DNA of 64,000 nucleotides from Leuctra nigra (taxonomy: Eukaryota > Arthropoda > Insecta > Plecoptera > Leuctridae), in NCBI GenBank assembly GCA_934045905.1, contig OW203762.1, forward strand, positions 17,392,345 to 17,456,344. The letters run 5' to 3'. Every line of letters starts with the position of its first letter. Within the stretch, counting starts at the first letter, position 1. Under the pieces are notes generated by a model. The model searched no databases and had not been told where the DNA came from. It saw only the letters and a program-made list of their open reading frames with translations. The translations under genes were made by a program, and so were the position numbers. Of the stretch, positions 51,884 through 64,000 are shown piece after piece.

Positions 51884-52516
51884 TAAAAATACTATATTTC
51901 TTGGCGTAATACTTTCCTAGAGTTGTCCACTACACACAAGGCTCAAGTATTCAGGTTTACCGCAATTCAAAATAACTTTTGACCACTTGAAAGCTCTAAG
52001 GACCCATTATCGTTTGTAAATTTGCATAGTTATTTATGTTAAGACTCGGACTCGTTGAGTTATGACGAGGGAACCAAACTGCTGCTTAAGGTGATACTAG
52101 CGCTCGGCCGTTTTATAAAATTATGAGTGAGAAAAATTGGTTCATAAGTGAGTGTAACTTTTACAGGATGTATACATTATCAGTCTGATTGTATATTAGT
52201 AACACTTTTTAATTTTTGCTTATTGCATCGTTTATTAGGCGCCGGTTATTCAACAAAACCACGCAAAACAATGAATTTGCGATACGATTGGAGACAAAAC
52301 CCGTCAACCAATTGATCTCAAATTTTAATCATGATTAGATGAAAGACAAACTTAGAGTTATCCCTTGGCACATTTTTAAAATTTAATTTTGTACGGCGCC
52401 CAGGGAGATTAGAAATAGTTAATTTTTCACAAAAATCCATTAATTATTACTAATTAACAAAACAAAAAATTTAAAATGTAGCAAGGGATAACCCTAAGTT
52501 TGTCTTTTATCTAATC

Positions 52517-54679
52517 TAGGGTTGGGACTTGACATCGATTTTTCGATTTGACATCGATGTCGAACGAATGATATTTTGAGTTTCGATTCGACATCGATTT
52601 GAATTGTTTAATCAAATAATCGTTTGACATCGTTTAAAAAATTCCGAGAATCAGCGCGCAGTATTGTAGAGCTGGCAACAGTGCAACGCGCCTCTCAAGA
52701 TCAGCTGAGTGGTTTGCTTCCGCCCTTCCTGCATACCGCGTGTGCAGTTGAGGGTGGGTTGGTCAGTTGTCTCTTGCCATTCAGCGCGTGTTGTTTTTAT
52801 TCTCTCGTGAAAGAATGTTTCCACGCAAAAAAATAATAATCCCGCCGTGGAGACGAAGTGAATTGTGGAAAGTTTTCGAGTTTGAAGTGAACATTACGGG
52901 CAACATTGCTAAAGGATGTTGAATGCAGACAATGTTACCTATGCTTCACGGGATATATTCCGGCAACAAGTCTAATAAAACCATGAATTTGCAACTGGAT
53001 TTGCAACGAAATTTTTTCATTAATTGTTCCCTTTTACATAAATAAATGCTTGTACGTTATTTGAAATGAAAAAGTTATTTATTTCAATCATTTCCTCGTC
53101 ATTTGTTGCCGCGAGGGGGGTGTGAGAGGGACATCTCTAGCGCTGGAACATGGCCTTGGGCAGACGCAATTGCAGTGTTGCCACATTTCTTGCCGACAGC
53201 ATTTCTCGTTTCCGGACATTTTGCCGAAAATTGAATTGTGATATGTTATGAATATCACAATGTGATGCGATGTTTTTGTAATCCGAAAATATGAAATCGT
53301 GCGATTTGAAAGCAAATTTAATTATTTAAATGATTAATGAATTAACAAAAATACAAAATTAAAAAAGTAAAATAAGTAAAATCATTTTAAAAAATAAGAA
53401 AAAAAAGTATTAGAAAAACCATTTGAAAATAAAAACTCTATAGGAAAATGAAAAGAGAAGAGGGAAGGAAGTTTGAGAAAAACCTGGATTTGAACCTGGG
53501 TTTAAAGTAAACAATGGTACTTTTTCAAAGTACCATTGTTTACCATAACTATAACTTAGTAAAAATAATTTTACATAATTTTTTACATGAATAGGTTGAT
53601 GCATTATCGATTTCATTTAATAAATTTGCATTCAAATCGCAGGAATTTCATGTTTTGAAAACATATTTCCACAAATAAATTTTCAATTTTCGGCAAAATG
53701 TCCGGAAACGAGAAATGATGTCGGCAATATGTCCGAGGCTTTCGGCAAAATGTCCTCGGTCAACGAGATTTCGGCAAAATGTCCGTCGGCAAAACGTCCG
53801 TCGGCAAGATATCCGTTGGTGGTAGGACGTTTTGCCGACGGACGTTTTGCCGACGGACATTTTGCCGAAAACTCGTCGACCGAGGACATTTTGCCGCCAG
53901 CCCCGGACATCTTGCCGACAGCATTTCTCGTTTCCGGACATTTTGCCGAAAATTGAATTGTGATATGTTATGAATATCACAATGTGATTCGATGTTTTTG
54001 TAATCCGAAAATATGAAATTCGTGCGATTTGAAAGCAAATTTAATTATTTAAATGATTAATGAATTAACAAAAATACAAAATTAAAAAAGTAAAATAAGT
54101 AAAATCATTTTAAAAAATAAGAAAAAAAAGTATTAGAAAAACCATTTGAAAATAAAAACTCTATAGGAAAATGAAAAGAGAAGAGGGAAGGAAGTTTGAG
54201 AAAAACCTGGATTTGAACCTGGGTTTAAAGTAAACAATGGTACTTTGAAAAAGTACCATTGTTTACCATAACTATAACTTAGTAAAAATAATTTTACATA
54301 ATTTTTTACATGAATAGGTTGATGCATTATCGATTTCATTTAATAAATTTGCATTCAAATCGCAGGAATTTCATGTTTTGAAAACATATTTCCACAAATA
54401 AATTTTCAATTTTCGGCAAAATGTCCGGAAACGAGAAATGATGTCGGCAATATGTCCGAGGCTTTCGGCAAAATGTCCTCGGTCAACGAGATTTCGGCAA
54501 AATGTCCGTCGGCAAAACGTCCGTCGGCAAGATATCCGTTCACCCATTTCGCCGTAATTATTTCGATGTGGCCCATTATTACGATGTCAAAATTATTTCG
54601 ATGTCGAAATTATTTCGATTTGATGTCGAGATCTTCAGTTTGACATCGATTTAGCAAATCAAATCGAATCCCAACCCTA
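52517..54679 (+). mobile_element. hAT-like element, exact 8-bp duplication
   Basis: Ends TAGGGTTGGGA and TCCCAACCCTA, flanked on both sides by ATCTAATC (52509-52516 and 54680-54687). Many GACATCGAT copies lie just inside both ends. Around 52818-52950 a degraded BED-finger-like stretch (SELWKVFEFEV, then CRQCYLCF after a frame change) suggests an hAT transposase start, giving the element its + orientation. The rest is replaced by the TCGGCAAAATGTCCG repeat elements. Confidence 0.7.
53187..54540. repeat. 0.63-kb direct repeat with TCGGCAAAATGTCCG arrays
   Basis: 53187-53815 is repeated nearly exactly at 53906-54538. Each unit has inverted ends (TTTCCGGACATTTTGCCGAA and TTCGGCAAAATGTCCGGAAA) and a central hairpin with AAAGTACCATTGTTTACC. 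Between the units, 53690-53935 is an inverted array of GGCAAAACGTCCGTC-type 15-mers. The array sits within the hAT-like element. Confidence 0.75.
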
Positions 54680-54746
54680 ATCTAATCACTATTAAAATTT
54701 CAAATAATTTGGTCTGCCTATTTCGTCTCTAATCGTATCGCAAAAA

Positions 54747-56280
54747 GTGTCTACAAAAAGCAGCAAAATCGCTCGCGCTTGCAGCACCATAATAATGCGC
54801 CCCGGTAGATCATAAATCCGACGGGTCAGGCAAACATCTGTGGATTAGAGTTTGATGCCCAATCGCCAATCGGCGTAGCGATTTTTTTTCTTATGATTTA
54901 ATTTTCATCATGAAAAGCTTTTAAACGAATATAACACTAAGAAATGGATTAGGTACATTAAGGGGAAGGAAGAGCCTCTGAATGAGGACCTCGGCTGGAA
55001 AGCAGTTATATCGTCCCGTCTCGTTGAAGATAGACTAGATGTTAAAGCGACAAAGTTGTGGAGAATGAATTGCAGATTATGCAGCGTTGACCACTTATTT
55101 GAAATTTTTAATCACCTTAAAGTTATAAGTAGTTAAATGTTGCGTAATTATTGAGTAAATAAAACTAATAATTTTAAAAATTGGTTCAACGACGCTTAAA
55201 CTAGATTTAATTTCAAGCAACTTTGCTCTTGAAACTTTTTTTCTAACTTGATCGGCAGAGGCACAATTTGCTTTCTCACACCATCAATGTTATGAGTTTT
55301 GCATAAAACCAGGGGCACTGAAACCGACTGAAGTTGCAAGTAAACATTCTGGGAGTTCCAGTAACGGTGTGGAAGGGGATGATGGGAGGGTCCTAAGAGA
55401 CAGCATGGAAATATAAATAGTGCACTGATAGCGAGAGTTTGTATGTCAACAATAATCATCAGTTTCCCCGGCATTTACACAATCAACGACGACTGGAGAC
55501 AGACGGACCTCAGAGTTGTCTAAATCATCTTACCTAATTTATAATCTAAAATGTTGGAAATGGCCTAAAATTAAATTTTCATTGTAAGTTTGTAAAATGT
55601 AAGTGAAAATTTTCAGAAACATAGAATGTTGATATTCAAAACAGCCATGTACAAATCTTCCCAACAATTTAATTTATCATAAGAAAATTCGCTGTTGTAT
55701 TAATAAAGACTTCACTTAATATTATTTTTTATGCTATTTTTTAAATTTTAATTTGAGTATTTATGTTTTTTTGAAGATATAAATATATTTTTGCTAATTG
55801 AATAACTGTTGAAATCGGCAACACTTCTCTAAGCATCCATAATAATTCACTGTATATAGTAGAATCTCGGGCTATCTATTATTCTTGAGTCAATCTCGGC
55901 AAGGTTTTGTCACGATGTGTATTTATTCTCATTGTGACAACAATGTCGAACAGTTTTCCCGTCTACAATTACTAGTGCAGAATAACAGATGAATTTCGAC
56001 GCTCGCTAAGAGCACATCAATGTGTGTCTCTACTGTATGCACTATTTTATTATTTATAACTGAAAACTGTATGTTATAAAGGTAAAGAAATATTTTTGGT
56101 TGCAATGTGTATCATAGCAACTGAATGATAATTATACATTGTACGTGTTATTTCACACGTTAATCCCGAACACAGGTTTAGGTCACCAATAGCAATGATT
56201 TGTCAGACAAACGGCGAATAATTGCTTAATTACTTATTAATTACTTATTAATTACTTATTTTGTATTTGAAGAGTTCGTA
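54747..56280. other. No gene recognised
   Basis: AT-rich DNA. A TATAAATA at ~55411 and a 92-codon minus frame (55196-55474) with a hydrophobic start are the only gene-like signs. No homology was recognised, so no gene is called. Confidence 0.4.
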
Positions 56281-56317
56281 CAATTTTTCTGTGTTATTAT
56301 TATAATTTATGTATCTG

Positions 56318-56422
56318 CCCCGCAGTCAAGCCATTTTTTGGCTTTGTGGGGCTACAGTTTACTTTTTATTGTATAATTGTATTGTGTGATTGTTAAATAA
56401 ATAAAAAAAAAAAAAAAAAAAA
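56318..56422 (+). mobile_element. LINE 3' tail with hairpin and poly(A)
   Basis: CCCCGCAGTCAAGCC / GGCTTTGTGGGG hairpin, then an AT-rich linker, AAATAAATAAA and about 20 A. It is a second example of the layout at 26606-26679. 5' truncated. Confidence 0.5.
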
Positions 56423-56561
56423 TTGTTGTATTGACCGTTATCATTACTCCAACCATTCCATTTAAAAAAAAAATCGATGTAGGTGTCAAAGGTTTCAAAA
56501 TATAGCATATAAAGTGTGTGACTTTTTGTTGATTTTTTCTACTAGTTTTGAGCAATGAAAT

Positions 56562-57175
56562 AATATAAGTCCTAGGGGGGAATAAGGCCCACCTTAATTG
56601 TTTTGATAGATATTTTGGAATGGACGCACAAATAATGTGCAAACACAAGTTAATATTGACCATTGATCTATTGTGGTCAAGTTGATATTGAATTTGACCA
56701 AACATAATTATTCTAATAGTATAAAAATTGACCTTGAAAAAAAGTTTACCTGTGGGCCTTCCCCTCATGTGTGGGGAACAAGGCCCTCCTATAGTAAACC
56801 ACTAATCAGAATGTTGAGCCCATATACAATCATCCCCATCATCTGTCTTCAAGCCCACACATTCATAATGATAGCAAATATGACAATCTATGCACATTCA
56901 TATGCTTTCATAACAGTTCATTTCCGCATATCGCACAGCCACGACTCGGTGACAGAATTTAGACAAAGAAATCACCATTTTCATCATTTTTCTCATTTTT
57001 CTTAGTCTGGTTTCAAAACGGTTTGGACTATCGACACAAAACTTCGCTAACACACCAAACTAGTGGTACTTTACAAACGAGGATTCATAAATTGTGCCCC
57101 AGATTTCAGACTCCTGAGATATTTAGAGTGGGCCTTGTTCCCCACTGGGCCTTATTCCCCCCTAGGACCTTATTA
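56562..57175. mobile_element. MITE, TIR CCTAGGGGGGAATAAGGCCCA
   Basis: CCTAGGGGGGAATAAGGCCC at ~56571 and its complement at ~57146. Further GGGGAACAAGGCC / GGCCTTGTTCCCC pairs lie inside, so the ends carry several nested copies. About 610 bp; no coding signal. Confidence 0.65.
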
Positions 57176-58845
57176 TGATATTATTTCAAAATTTCCTAAT
57201 TCATTGATTTATAAATTTCACAACATACCACTTATATAGTCCGGAGAAAAGGCTGGAAATATTCATGTGTATTTTTATTACTTTATTTCATTATTTTTCG
57301 TATTTTCTACTCTCTACTTACAAGAAGTAGACAGTAGACAGTGTCTACATTCTACTACAAGAACCACATGCACAAAAACTAAAATGATTTTCTTGCTCTG
57401 ATTGCGATAATATTATTCTCTTAGTAAAGAACCCAGAGAGAAATGAGACTACCTATACCTATTCGTAAACAAATTTTTCCAATGGCATTATACTCTCAGG
57501 TGGTGAAATAAGATCAGTGTCATATATCGCCGTTATAATGGTTAAAAATCAATAAAAGGATTTGCAATCTTTGAATCTATTAGATAAGTGTTGAACACTT
57601 TATTGCGTGTGATTATTCTTGATCCTCGATGATTTTGTTCGTGTTGTGAAAGTGATGCCAATGATGTCATTTGAGTTGGTAGCCAGTCTGGACCCAGCGA
57701 TCATAACAACAATACTCGGGGTATCAGATCTCACTTCTGTTTACATTTTTTGCATGGGAACTAAAGTCGGAAGAAAACATTCATATCAAACATTGTTCCC
57801 AGCTAGACCAATCACAGTAATGACAACAAATTCGTCGCCAAATCTGATCCCGCCTTCAAGCTCCATTTTTGTGGACCATTTTTTACTCAACTATGACTGA
57901 CGAACGGCTTATAGGAGCACCCATAAATTTTTTTCTCATGTTCATAACATATTTGAATGAATTCTGATCATATTGATTTTTAAACATTTGTACTGGAAAA
58001 GCGCATGGAAAATATTGAAAATGGCCAACTTTAAGCTATCACAACTGCCGTACATATTTTTTTATCGAAAATATAAACTGACTAGTATCATTGTGCATGT
58101 ATTGGTGACACTTGCTGAAAATTTGAAATTAATTGGTCAATCCGTTTGGTGCTCGCGATTGAGAGAAAAATGCATTCTACCTCTAAAAATGATAATTTTC
58201 CAGCTCAATTCGAGTCCATATTTGCAGCGAAAATTTCCCCTTCGCATTCCTGGACTGAGTCACGTACATGCCATTAATTTAACTGTCAACTTAGCGATAA
58301 CATCAACTCGAGATCCGAGAGCAAGACAGATCAGTTTCACCCTGTGGTTGGTGTGAGTAGAATGACGTCATTCATTGTTGATAAACACATGCGCTCGCTC
58401 TGCATCGCTTTGCACTCAATGAGATACATTTACTCAAACATTATTAATTATTTTAAAACGTATTTAATATAATATGATTAAAAATGTTAATTTTTTAGGG
58501 TAATAAAAGTGTATTTGTCATTATTTTTAGTGTTGATATTTACAAATGTACAATATGAAAATGGAATTAGATTCCCTATTACCGAACGTTTCTAGAATGG
58601 AATTATCGGAAGAAATTAACACTTATGGCATGCTAATCGGTAATTGCGGCATTGCAGTCGCCAAAGTACTACCAAGTACTACGCAACATAGATATTTTCC
58701 ACTCTTTTTTCCAAAGTAGGTACTTTTATGAGTTTTACGAGTACTTTTCAGAATATGCTTATCTTGTTATTAGGATGATACTATTGCAGCATTCATCATT
58801 TTCAAATCGTGTAAAATGTCTCAGGATCGAACTCGGATCGAATGA
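57176..58845. other. No gene recognised
   Basis: AT-rich DNA. Frames at 57619-57900 and 57973-58356 are open for about 90-127 codons but show no recognisable domain. Confidence 0.4.
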
Positions 58846-58853
58846 CATGGCGG

Positions 58854-59165
58854 CAGGCGCGTAGGAACTAAATTTGCAAGGGGGGGAATAATATTGTAAA
58901 ATAAATTGAGCTGGACATAGTGTCTACGAAGACAATGGGGGGTCTGGGGGGAGGGCCCCCCAGCAAAATGCGGGTTCAGGGCGCACAGCCCCGGATTTGT
59001 TGTGAATTTCAGACATCAATTTGGTGCATTTCTACGCGATTTTAACACTTTTTATACACATTTTTTTCTTGACACATAAATGTATAAGAAAAATAGGGAG
59101 GGGAATTGAATCATAGGGGGGGGGGGGGATTTTCCCCCCATTCCCCCACCCTTTCCACGCGCCTG
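58854..59165. mobile_element. hAT-type MITE, exact 8-bp duplication
   Basis: Ends CAGGCGCGT and ACGCGCCTG (imperfect beyond), flanked on both sides by CATGGCGG (58846-58853 and 59166-59173). 312 bp, no ORF. Contains G/C-rich tracts and the 13-G run. CAG-start ends plus 8-bp duplication fit hAT. Confidence 0.8.
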
Positions 59166-59173
59166 CATGGCGG

Positions 59174-60718
59174 TAATCTAACCCTGGCCCGACCCTGGCC
59201 CCCAGGTGACCGTTTGAGTGGACATATAAGTGCATAGTGTATAAGTATGTATAAATCCAACTGTCCGGGTGGGATGACCACTGATCGACCTACTCAGGGC
59301 TGGATCTAGGTACATGCTGTACTACGTCACAGAGCGAAATATTTTAGATGTGGTCTTTGCGAGAAAAACAATAAATGTGAACTAAGTTTTGCTTTAAAAT
59401 TACTGATCAATCTCTTATTATGATCTGATCACATAATATTTCTGTCAAAACAATACCTATGGTCGGTGACAGGCAAAGATGAACCCTGTTTATCATTGCC
59501 AGGTATCGGCCGCTCGATTTATTTAATTTATAAAGTTTAGTGGAAACATGGTAGAGTACTTGTTGCTCTTTAGGATAGTAATGTTTGCGTAAAATTACAT
59601 GCTACATGCTCTTTGTGAATTCATATTGTACAGATTATATATAAACATTACTATTTCTTTAAATACTAAATACCCATTGCTCTATATTGTGAAATTAATG
59701 GTTACATGCTAGATTATTCTTTCGGGAATAAGTTCGTATAGTATTTTCTCTTGGACAATCTTTACTTATCCAACGTGTCGATAGAATACATCTACCAACT
59801 TCATAACAATACAAAGAGAAAATAAATTATTGAAAATGGTTTATAAATTGTTAAATAAATGGTTATAAATTCATTGAAAATCAAAATCAACACATTCTAA
59901 AGTATAAATAATAAATTAAAGTCCAATAATAATTAACAATAATAATTACGTCCATAATTAATCAAATTAACAATTACTACATTGTGAATACATTGAAAAT
60001 CAATAAACAAGTGCAAACGCTCATGTCTACCAAATGTTATCGCATTCATTTACTCGGAAGTAAACACGTCTGGAATGAATGAAATCTAATCTGGCTAGTC
60101 GTTAAAATTTATGACCTCCTCCAGCGTTTCACATGTCGCCACTTGGGAGTGGGGGGTGATTTCGCACGTCAGCTATTTCAGCTAGCCTTTTACAAAATAG
60201 GCCAAAGTCAAACGTGAATTCCCACCTTAAAAACCCCGCCTACAATAGCAATTAGGGCTGATTCTCTAGGAGCAGTCAGCCGGTCCTTCCCCTTAATGTA
60301 GATTCTTATCCCCTTCTATATATCGTTGTTAAAATCGTAATTGAAATTATTCGTATCGTAAATTTTAAGAGCATAGCAACCGTTGTTATGGAAGTTCAAA
60401 TTAAAACAATAATATATTTACGATACGGTTGCTAACTTACAGGAATTGCCCCCAAGGAGATGAAGCGGTAATACATTAATGACACTTCTATTAATGTATC
60501 TCTTCCTCGAAACCTGATTGATTCTAAGGTTTACAGCTTCTATGAAGACAAAATTTGATACACGTATAATTTAAAACTGGTATTAATTAAGTCATAACAA
60601 CTTAAGACATCGCTAATGATCTAGCGTATAACAAGTTCCCTATGATGAGAGATATAAATGAGATTGGATTTGATGTAGTTAACGAATTGATCTTAATTAA
60701 GTAAATTCATTTAAATAT
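59174..60718. other. No gene recognised
   Basis: AT-rich DNA holding a half copy of the GTCGGTGACAGGCAAAG MITE at 59457-59515 and short ATTAAT-type simple sequence around 59820-60010. No coding region. Confidence 0.45.
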
Positions 60719-60880
60719 ATTTAGGGCCGGTCTTTCAATGCCTTGCTAACTTTTATACAGTCAATAAGGACTATATTGCCATGGCAACAACCAATGTCAT
60801 TCCTAGAATGACCACTAACTAAACTAACTGTTAAGAGCTAATTGAGACTTTAGCAGAGTATTGAAAGACCGGGCCTAAAA
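60719..60880. mobile_element. 160-bp MITE, TIR GGGCCGGTCTTTCAAT
   Basis: TTTAGGGCCGGTCTTTCAAT and the inverted ATTGAAAGACCGGGCCTAAA bracket about 160 bp with TTGCCATGGCAAC in the middle. Flanking TTA/TAA would suit a PIF/Harbinger-type element, but that is a guess. Confidence 0.65.
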
Positions 60881-61459
60881 CTATTAGTCCGTTTAGTAAA
60901 CTTGTGGATTGTGGATGAGAGGCTATGGAGATTAGAAGAGAATCACACTATTCTGAAAAACGTGAGTATTTTGTAAATCGATATTTACAAAATATTTCCA
61001 AATTTGACATTTTCGAAAATGATAAAAGTTTTAGAAGTTTGTGATATCACTGCAGAATTCAATGAACGGGATGAAATGAACAACATTTCTTAAGAATGTA
61101 ATGAGGAAACATCCCGATTTTATAAAATAGAACTAACAATTTTAATATTTGAAGAATAAAATATCAAAATATAAATATTCGAGAACAAAAAGTTCTCGAA
61201 GTTTCTTTTCGTATCCAGAGTTTTACATATTTCAAGTTTCACTAAAAAGTTAATAAACCCGATAAGACGAGGACATTCTCCTTTGTATCCTAATTAAAAC
61301 TCATCCGACATTGTCATGAACATCAACACCTCATAATCTTGTGAGCACCAGCGGCCGGGGTCATCTTCAAGAGCAACGACTGAACACTCGGTCTTGCTGC
61401 TCGTCAGTCGACTTCAGTCTTTGTCCGAGCCTCGATTGGCGCATCACATTTACTAGATA

Positions 61460-62585
61460 CTAGGAAAACGCTCGGTGTAACGCGTTGACGAGCGAGCACC
61501 GACACGCACGACATCGCCAATCAAGCACGATCCATTCAATCAAAGATAACTAACTATTCTTTATTTATTACCAATTTTCCTTGCAACTTTTCATAAACAC
61601 TCTGGATCAATTAAATAACAAATTATTGTATTGATATTTTTCCATCAATCTCTTTAGACAGATATTCAAACACTTAAAACAGCAATAAGTCTGTAAATTC
61701 TTGACCGATTGGGCTGGAAGTGTGTAAAATATGATGCTATCTAGTCAAAACGTTGTTTTCATAACTATGAAACACAATCCATATCGTAAAATAAATTATT
61801 TTAGATTAGGTATACCTAAACCTATGTATATGAAATACCTACATTACATTTTGACTACATTATGTATTGCAATATGATCCACTAATAAAAGAATCTGTCT
61901 TACATTGATATTGAGAATAGCCATCTATAAACTTTGCTTTGCTACATAAAGCAACCCAGAATGCAGTGGAATTTCTGTTTTGGAATGTCATTTCTGACAG
62001 TTATTAAAACTGTCAATAAGTGCATCTATGTTCTTGACTGGTAGGGCTGAAAATTTGTAAAATAAGAGACAATGTTGGTCTGAACGACCATGCAAAATAT
62101 GAGTTTGATTGATCTGATTAATCGAAGACCATTTGATAGGTAAAATGAGGGTGTGGCTACAGGCCATTATAAATTAAGCTTACAAGTGTCAGTAAAATGT
62201 CTTTTTCTTTTAAAATTCATTACAGATTACAGATTTGTAAAATAACACTTATAATGCTGATACCAATGGCCATGCAAAATATGGTGATGATCAGTTAACC
62301 GATTCCAGCTTTATTGCACACAGAGTTGAGTTTCTTTCACATTGCCAAGCTTAGTATAGGTACAACTTTAATCAAGATTCTGATAAAAGTAATTAATGGA
62401 TCTTGCTGGAAATTAATAGCCTTCTGCAGTGGATAGTAATGAATATTTTGTGAAAAAATTGGCCAGATCCGTTACTTCGTTTAAAATGTAACGCGAAAAA
62501 CACAAAAAAAAACAAAAAAAAAACAAAAAAAAACAGAGATTTGTGCCATAAGTTTCAAATGGAGACGCTCGCTCCGCTCGCTTAA
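61460..62585 (-). mobile_element. Helitron copy
   Basis: CTAGGAAAACGCTCGGTGTA at 61460 (after A) and ACGCTCGCTCCGCTCGCTTAA ending at 62585 (before T). Shares its 3' ~700 bp (left side) with 50408-51120. The remainder differs and holds an A-rich tract near 62505. Confidence 0.7.
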
Positions 62586-62615
62586 TTAGAAGTATTTGCC
62601 ATAGGTGAAGTATGC

Positions 62616-64000
62616 ATCTAGTGGAGCGGTCGCTCCACGCCAGCCAAGTCGTACGGTGCGCGCACATTCTCATATAAAGGCTGGAGCAAACCCACGTTTA
62701 CTGTAAGCAACAAAGTAGCATTTTCGGCCTACTGGATCTTAAAATTGGGGAATCTCACATTGTTGGAAAATATCTCAATTTCGAGCTATGGCCCACCCTA
62801 CAACATATACCAAATTATGGAACAATAGGTTACGCCCTTTGCGAGATAGAGGGCCGTGAAAACCGTGTTTTAGGGCGGTTTTCATAATAATAATAATAAT
62901 AATCTCAGTAGTAGTCTCTTGGAATTCAAATCCGGTAAACAGGCCACAGCCTAAACGGCTGAACCGATTGATCTCACATTTTTACCACGTGTGCACTTTT
63001 GGCGTCTGATTTAACCTTCACCCCATGAATTTTTTGTGCCGCCATTTTGAAACCGGAAGTGACGTCATATCTCGTAAACAGCTAGACCGATCGGAACGAA
63101 ATTTGAGCCAAACGATTCAGACGGTCAATTATATGGATTATCAGTAGCAAAAAAATAAACATTATGTTAATGAAACCGGAAATGACGTCATAAAACTTGA
63201 AATACATCGATTGGCATTTCGGCAACAAAGATTGATCCGATTATTTTGATATTTTTAAAACGTATGTACTTTTGATATCTCATTTGACTTATTATGAAAC
63301 TAACCGGAAGCCGCCATTTTGAAACCGGAAGTGACATCATATGTCAATAACGGCTAAATAGATTTGAACGAAACCAGCGCTAAACAATTTAGACGGTCAA
63401 CTTTATGTATTATCATCAATAATATTTGCAGTTTCCCATACCGAAACCACACATTTTAAAAATCTCACAAATTTACATTTTGATACAATAAATATACTAT
63501 TTGAGACAGCTTATAATAAAATTTTATCATGTTTAAATTATAATTCAAGGGGTCAGTGATTTCAGCAGCCATTTTGAAACCGGAAGTAACGTCATATCTT
63601 GAAAATTGGTTGACATATCGGTATGAAACTAGCGCCAAACGATTCGGAAGGTCATCTCTATGGAACAGGAACAGTCAAACTAGAATTTTCCTATTTATGA
63701 GACCGGAAATGACGTCATTCAAATTTATAAATTATTATAATCCCCTCCTTTATAATAAATACATATTCAGAAAGCTTAAAATGATACACATCATTTATAG
63801 ATATACATTCTATGTGGCAGTGCAGTAAGTTCAGTTGCCATATCTCGGAACTCGGTTGACTGATAGGAATGAAACCTTTGCTTTTCTTCATGAAAGATCA
63901 TTTAAAGCAAATATATAGTACCATACGCAGATTGTCATTAGTTAACCAAATTGTCAATGGCGACTTTTTTTAAAGGATTTAGTAATTGTTCAATCGATAT
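62616..64000 (-). mobile_element. Helitron-like family 2 copy, runs off the window
   Basis: Begins with the inverted terminal hairpin (CTAGTGGAGCGGTCGCTCCAC) and carries the family landmarks in reverse: TGGCATTTTCGGCC-type, TGCACTTTTGGCGTC, GCCGCCATTTTGAAACCGGA and AGTGACGTCAT. At least five CRE/ETS-type motif copies. The 5' end is outside the window. Confidence 0.6.

Larger units (their letters stand above)
52277..54746. mobile_element. Outer foldback element split by an hAT-like element
   Basis: TTGCGATACGATTGGAGACA at ~52277 and its diverged complement (TCGTCTCTAATCGTATCGCAA) at ~54725, plus AAACTTAGAGTTATCCCTTG and AAGGGATAACCCTAAGTTTG, form inverted arms around 52517-54679. Confidence 0.55.

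Noticed and set aside
53190..54540. CRISPR-like regular repeats
   Set aside because: The 15-mers have no uniform unique spacers and the setting is a eukaryotic nested transposon.
55196..55474. 92-codon minus frame with hydrophobic start
   Set aside because: Nothing recognisable beyond the first 25 residues and no supporting signals; too weak to call.
54955..60300. Inverted ACATTAAGGGGAAGGA pair 5.3 kb apart as ends of a large element
   Set aside because: Only about 16 bp match, with no matching flanks or target duplication.

Overview
The window is eukaryotic, AT-rich and crowded with transposable elements. Arthropod-style features point to an insect or close relative: a chloride-dependent animal alpha-amylase of 500 aa with eight introns, a P-type (THAP) transposase, an RTE-type LINE, Helitron ends and TAGGTACC-type simple repeats. 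The species cannot be named from the sequence.

Region 1 (1-16,860): a complete alpha-amylase gene on the + strand, nine exons, every splice junction in phase, all catalytic residues present. Its introns hold an apparently intact antisense RTE-like LINE (intron 1), long-arm foldback MITEs, and a Helitron nested inside a MITE (intron 7). Intron 7 uses a GC-AG splice pair.

Region 2 (16,860-22,300): no host gene seen. A foldback element with long inverted arms holds a tRNA-Ala-like sequence. It is joined to a Helitron-like element carrying a 118-bp tandem array rich in TGACGTCA, CTTCCGG and ATGGCGGC motifs.

Region 3 (22,300-50,260): at least one, probably two related, unrecognised multi-exon host genes on the + strand. 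They have short, mostly phase-0 exons encoding acidic, repetitive, probably disordered protein. The 3' exon of the first gene is split by a 9-kb P-type element (35,423-44,424) and by a 2-kb gag-only LTR retrotransposon (44,470-46,511). Removing both at their target-site duplications leaves one reading frame. The P-type element carries a THAP transposase with a one-base frameshift, a dead copy of the 26S proteasome ATPase Rpt3, and another inverted-repeat element. Palindromic Helitron-like and foldback elements fill the remaining introns.

Region 4 (50,260-64,000): almost entirely mobile DNA: two Helitrons, an hAT-like element with an exact 8-bp duplication that holds a 0.63-kb internal direct repeat, two other MITEs with clear termini, a LINE tail, and a Helitron-like element running off the right end. 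No intact host gene was recognised here.

Only the amylase and the LINE read as intact. The region-3 gene models rest on splice-site phase agreement and on paralogy inside the window, not on recognised domains.
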